A stretch of 64,000 nt of DNA from assembly GCA_907164885.2 (NCBI GenBank), contig OU015490.1:232040241-232104240 (forward strand), read 5' to 3'. Under the pieces are notes generated by a model, which was not told the DNA's origin, did not search any database, and worked only from the letters and a program-made list of their open reading frames with translations. Position 1 is the first letter of the stretch, and the number at the start of each line of letters is the position of its first letter. A program made the position numbers and the translations under genes. The DNA comes from Dolomedes plantarius (taxonomy: Eukaryota; Arthropoda; Arachnida; Araneae; Dolomedidae). This document shows, in pieces, positions 1 to 64,000 of the stretch.

Positions 1-404
1 AAATCAACATTATAAAAATCGTCCGAAAGTTTTGAAATTTAGTCATGTAACTTTGGTTTAATTTTATACAGTTATTTTGCAGTGAAATCCAAAATTTCAT
101 CAAACAGTAAAGAAAAGTAATGGCTCGTGGTCAAGCAAGCATTAAACTCTGTAAAGTATCGATTAAAAACTCAGTTTCATTGGAAATAATTCATCGATAA
201 GATTAACAGCGTTTTTTATTGAATTATCAGTTTTACCGATTAAACTAAATGTTAGAATATCGTTTTACATGCATTATCAACATTATAACGCCCTTGCATT
301 ATCAACGTAACGAGCGTCCGAAAGTTTTGAATTTTAGTCATTTACCTTCGATTTTGAATTTTACAGTTATTATACAGTGAAATCAAAATTCTCATCAAAT
401 GGTA
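1..404 (+). repeat. Imperfect direct repeat in intron
   Basis: About 115 bp near 3-118 recurs at about 282-404 (shared blocks 'cgtccgaaagttttga', 'agtcat', 'cagttat', 'cagtgaaatc', 'catcaaa'). No gene or exon is seen in 1-699; the rest is low-complexity AT-rich intron. Confidence 0.6.
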
Positions 405-699
405 TACAAAGAGTTTTCGAGGGTAAATTATCAGTTTTCACCTGCACAAATACGCTGACCTAGAGATTCGAGATTCATGGAGTATAATGTGTTATAATAG
501 TGTTCGTATGTCTGACAGATTTAGTAAAGAAAAGACAAAAGTTGAGGATGAATATTAACATTATAAATGTTATCTTCCTCAATCATCCTTTTAAGATATA
601 TAAAACATAGACTAATTAGGATGAGTTTTTTTCTTTTCGCTGGATAGAATTACATTAACTACAAGGAAAATTTAATCGCAGAAGCAAAATATGAAAGAA

Positions 700-1345
700 C
701 TAGCTGAATACCCGTGTTTCGCTACGGAGTACATTCAAATTAAATACAACGGTCAATATATGCAATTAATTTGTATGTTTAATATTCATAAAACATACTA
801 TTTTGAATTAAATTCTTTAAAAAAATTCCATCTCAATGAGTCTAGTGGTTAAATTTTATTATTTACCGTATTTCATTTTTTTTTTCAATTTATTTCGTTG
901 TTATGCACGTGACACAAAATTAATTTGAAGTATCACAAAAAGAAAAGAATCCACGTGATCAGCATTTATTAAATTATGTTCTAAAAATTAATCTTTAAAA
1001 ATTCATCAAAAATCAGAAAATGGAGGTAAAGATTCGAAAAGAACTTCATTTTAAAGGTATTTTTATGATCTTTCTCGTGATATAAATTTTATAACCGTGA
1101 AATAAATTTTAGAATCTCGTGATATAAATTTTAGAGTATTATTTTAAATGCAAACTTAAAAAAAGTTACAAAAAAGGCTTACAAATTTAATTTAAAAAAA
1201 TCTAAGAAGAATTTTTCAAAATTCTTTCTTAGTGCACCCCAACACTGTAAGAAGAATCGCCAGGCAAAGTCCCTTTAGGTCTAGTGGTTTGGTATGAGCG
1301 TTATCTGCCAGTCAATCAGTTATGGAACTGTTTTTTATGTACAGA
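700..1345 (-). mobile_element. Non-autonomous Helitron, family 1, copy 1
   Basis: On the minus strand it begins TCTGTACATAAAAAACAG and ends ...TTCAGCTAG with T following, the TC...CTAG termini of Helitrons. The body is shared with copies at 26407, 55587 and 63517 (for example the 'aaagggctgaaattttg' and 'gcgattcttctta' blocks). No Rep/helicase coding is seen. Confidence 0.7.
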
Positions 1346-1937
1346 TAAGAAAATACCCTTAATTTCGTTTGTCTCATGACTTATGCATTTCTTTTATTGA
1401 TTCATACACTTCTTAAAATATTTTATCATGTATTTATCGAGTATTTTTCAATTTAATACAAAGTGCAAAATTTTGTTCAAAATATCTTTATCTTTCGCAT
1501 AGCATCCAATTCAGTGAGAAAACTAAATTAATGATAATAGTACCTAACTTACTAGTTTGTTATTAATGTCTTTAAAATGATAAATAGCAGATAACATTAA
1601 TCCTCTTAAGCGAGCATTTCCTACAAACGTATCTGACGTTAAAAAATAGTTTGATAATGGTGTTAACAATGCATATAACAAAGCATGTGATAATCGATAC
1701 TAATTTTCCTTTAATAGGATCTAAAGACTAAAGAGAGGAAAACAAATCGAGTTTCTTACTTTCAGAAGTATAAAATCCGAAAAGGTAACCGGATTTAGAT
1801 TCAGAACTTTTTTCTTCGGGTAGTCCAGCTAATGATCTCATTACACGTTTTGAATGAAAATTTGAGATTTTCGCTAATTCGAATTTCCGCATAATTAATA
1901 CTTTATTGACCCTTAAAATATGTTTAAAAAAATAATA

Positions 1938-2928
1938 CCGTAAGATGGGGTTTACTTTGTGACTGCAGGGGTAACTTTGTAACACATAGACTTTTTTCGT
2001 ATTTCGGGTCTTGCGCCGCACCCGTGACACCGGGAAGGCAAAGAACAGATCTGACAGCTTGTCCGACGTACAGAGACACCTAGTGGTCAGTTTCCGAAGC
2101 TTCTGTCTCCGAGTGGTCAGTTCCGAAGCTTCGCCATTTGTCTTCGCTGGCCAGTGTATTGTTCAAACATGTTGCCGAGCTATTGACTCAAGCTTCCGAA
2201 TCTTTGTGTGTTGAAGGTTAACGCCTTATACAACTAACTACCACAGGTAATTATTTATTGTTGTCAATATGTTGGCTAGATTGTGGAGCAATATAACTTT
2301 TGTGTTATGATATTTCCGAGAGATATGAGAACATAACGTAAGTATCGAAAGGTGACGGGGATGCTTTGTAACACAATGACACTGTCACAAAATAACCCAC
2401 AAAGTCGATCTACCTCCTCCCCCTGCTCGATGTTGCAGTTTTTTGTCCTCGGAGAGAAAGAAGTATTGACTATCTGGGAAAAAACTTCCCGAAGGAACAG
2501 AATGTGCCAAAAGAGGAATTTCCCAATCTTCTCAAAAAACTGATGGCTGCCCTGGGCACCCGCGATCTCTTTGATGCCGAAGATATAGATAAAGCTATCC
2601 AATATTTGTAATAGGTATATATAATTGTGCATCAAGCTTTTGATAAGCATTTTACTGTCTATGTTTGTGATAAATATTTTTTCCTCTTGGATTTCAAGGC
2701 GAAAACGCACATGCCTCAAAGTAGCCTCACTCTGCGGGGCAACTTTGGGACTCATTTTAACTTCAATTTCTCAATGGTAATTAAAGATCCGGGTTAGCGG
2801 AATACATTACTCCGTAAGGAAAGGGTGTACCAATGTTTTGCAATTGTTCGTTTTGGGATGCTTTTAAAACTGTTCGGCTGGCACAGGTAAAAACTTAAAA
2901 TCCGTCACAAAGTAATCCCATCTTACGG
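1938..2928 (+). mobile_element. pogo-like DNA transposon remnant
   Basis: Ends are inverted repeats starting CCGTAAGATGGG, flanked by TA duplications at 1936-1937 and 2929-2930. Inside, a frame near 2488-2612 reads NFPKEQNVPKEEFPNLLKKL... to a stop, resembling the C-terminal part of pogo/jerky-type transposases. The rest of the coding is broken. The superfamily is an inference. Confidence 0.65.
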
Positions 2929-2965
2929 TATCAGAACAATGATGTGTCATAATGTCTGCGTGTAC

Positions 2966-62697
<59,732 letters not shown>

Positions 62698-63516
62698 CTA
62701 GAATGAGAAAATATATACCCCTGCTACATAAATATGTCATATGCAACCAATGCGTTTTGAAGATGAACAGCTTCATGCAGCCGCGTATTTTAAATAAATG
62801 TAACGTAGAACTTACTGAAACTTGTGGTCAAATCAAAATATGAAAAAGATGCAGTTTTTTTAATATCCACAATAAAGTAAAATATATTTTTATTGGCTAT
62901 ATTACTATGTATTCACTTAGTGTTTCTTATTAGTCGTAACACGACTGAATGTCATTTTATTCCATCTGAGTTTCTTTGTTAAAATTATCTATGGATTAAG
63001 ATGTAACAACAATTTTTAACATCTCATTAGATATTCATAGGAAAACGTCCTACTCATCTCTGAAATTCAATGTAATCTCCTAGAAGACTGAGTTCCGAGA
63101 ACGTGGGGAATAGTTTAGTTAGATTCTTTAATTCTTGCTCAGAACCCTGAAATTATCGTTCTGTGTAGCAATGAATCACTGGGAAATACTCTCCTTTAAG
63201 TTTCTTTTAATGCGTCTGACTTTGGTTTAATTATACATTTTATTAAATTGGCAATCATGATCCTGGGTAGAAATCAACAAAAATGTTAGGAAGATAATAT
63301 CCAAAGAATAAATAATAATTAAATGCGCTTTTGTTGAAATGACGCTACGTTTAAAAAAAAAAACTTTAGTAAAAGTTGAACAATAAAGAATATTTAAACA
63401 AGTATAATACATAGAATTAGTAATTCGTTACAGAACATTAGGCAACACTCGTCCGACCTGAACCACTCTTTGAGGTTATTTAAACGCATAAATCATATAT
63501 TCTAGAAGTAATCTCA
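62698..63516. other. Intron upstream of the first visible exon
   Basis: No C3 exon (MG3 would be expected) was found here on the minus strand, and no repeat family was recognised. Confidence 0.5.
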
Positions 63517-64000
63517 TCTATATATAAAAAACAATTCCGTAACTGACTCACTGACTGACTGATTGACTGACATATAATGCACAGATCAAACCGCTGAACC
63601 CAAAGGGCTGAAATTTTGCATGGCGATTCTTCTTATAGTGTAGGGGTGCACTAAGAAATATTTTTGAAAAATACATCTTAGATTTTTTAAAAATTAAATT
63701 TTTAAGCTGTTTTAGTAACTTTTTTTAAGTTTGCATTTAAAATAATAAGTTGAGGGTTATAAAATTTATATCATGAGAAAGTTCATAAAACTTTCTCTAA
63801 AATGAAATCTTTTTTGAATCTTTACCCCCATTTTCTGATTTTCGGTGAATTTTTAAAGATTAATTTTTAGAATTTAATTTATTAAATGAACGAAACGGAC
63901 AAAACAGACAAACGAAACAGACAAAAAAAAATTCTCGCTAATGCGGCAGACGATTGGACATTAACCCAAAAAATATTAAACTACAGCAAAACATATGTTC
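63517..64000 (+). mobile_element. Non-autonomous Helitron, family 1, copy 4, cut by window end
   Basis: Starts TCTATATATAAAAAACA with the shared 'actgactcactgactgactg' and 'aaagggctgaaattttg' blocks. The CTAG end would lie past the edge. Confidence 0.78.

Noticed and set aside
1..2965. A further 3' exon of the C3-like gene
   Set aside because: No stretch on the minus strand gives the expected phase 0 start and the next conserved thioester-domain helix; the region is repeats and AT-rich intron.
62698..64000. A further 5' exon (MG3)
   Set aside because: No frame with fitting splice sites; the right part is a Helitron.

Overview
This is a eukaryotic, intron-rich, AT-rich window. It looks arthropod, most likely a chelicerate and probably a spider. 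The reasons are a complement C3-type gene of the kind kept in spiders and horseshoe crabs but lost from insects, a dense load of Tc1/mariner, pogo, piggyBac, hAT and Helitron elements and tRNA-derived SINEs, and long (TA)n arrays. The organism call is inference; nothing in the window names a species.

One host gene is recognisable. It lies on the minus strand and runs off both sides. Seventeen exons between 62697 and 2966 were found by reading splice sites by eye. All 16 introns are GT-AG, every exon phase matches the next, and the joined exons give 2364 bp, or exactly 788 codons, with no stop. In order the protein covers the MG4 and MG5 macroglobulin domains, the start of MG6, a Lys/Arg-rich beta-alpha processing site, a six-cysteine anaphylatoxin (C3a-like) domain, a likely convertase site, the rest of MG6, MG7, the CUB region with a second basic cleavage-like site, and the first half of the thioester domain with the GCGEQ motif and the acyl-transfer histidine. 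The first exons (signal peptide, MG1-MG3) would lie beyond 64000. The last ones (rest of the thioester domain, CUB, MG8, C345C) would lie to the left of base 1. Exons are only about 4 percent of the gene span.

The introns are filled with transposons in many states of decay. 1-2965: a direct repeat, a Helitron and a pogo-like element. 3300-12600: SINEs, a Tc1 relic, a possible LTR and a mariner-like element. 12700-21340: a near-perfect hairpin, a hAT MITE, a mariner-like element, a SINE carrying a nested TTAA MITE, and a tandem duplication. 21600-31250: a pogo element, an RNase H fragment, a mariner-like element, a 550-bp (TA)n tract, a Helitron, a palindromic element, piggyBac and a TTAA MITE. 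The 11.8-kb intron 31886-43989 holds a second Helitron family, a mariner-like element, a nearly complete Tc1 element, further transposase pieces and a 1.4-kb fold-back element. 43990-64000: nested TTAA elements, a hAT MITE, a minisatellite built from an exon boundary, a Tigger-like element, a long inverted repeat, a Helitron split by a mariner-like element, a hAT relic, a mariner relic and a fourth Helitron copy at the edge.

Most interesting are the C3-like gene itself, with an unexpected second furin-like site before the thioester domain; a 141-bp minisatellite whose every unit carries a splice acceptor and the first 40 bases of an exon; the fold-back elements whose two arms encode matching short peptides; and the way (TA)n arrays sit at the ends of TA-targeting transposons and Helitrons.
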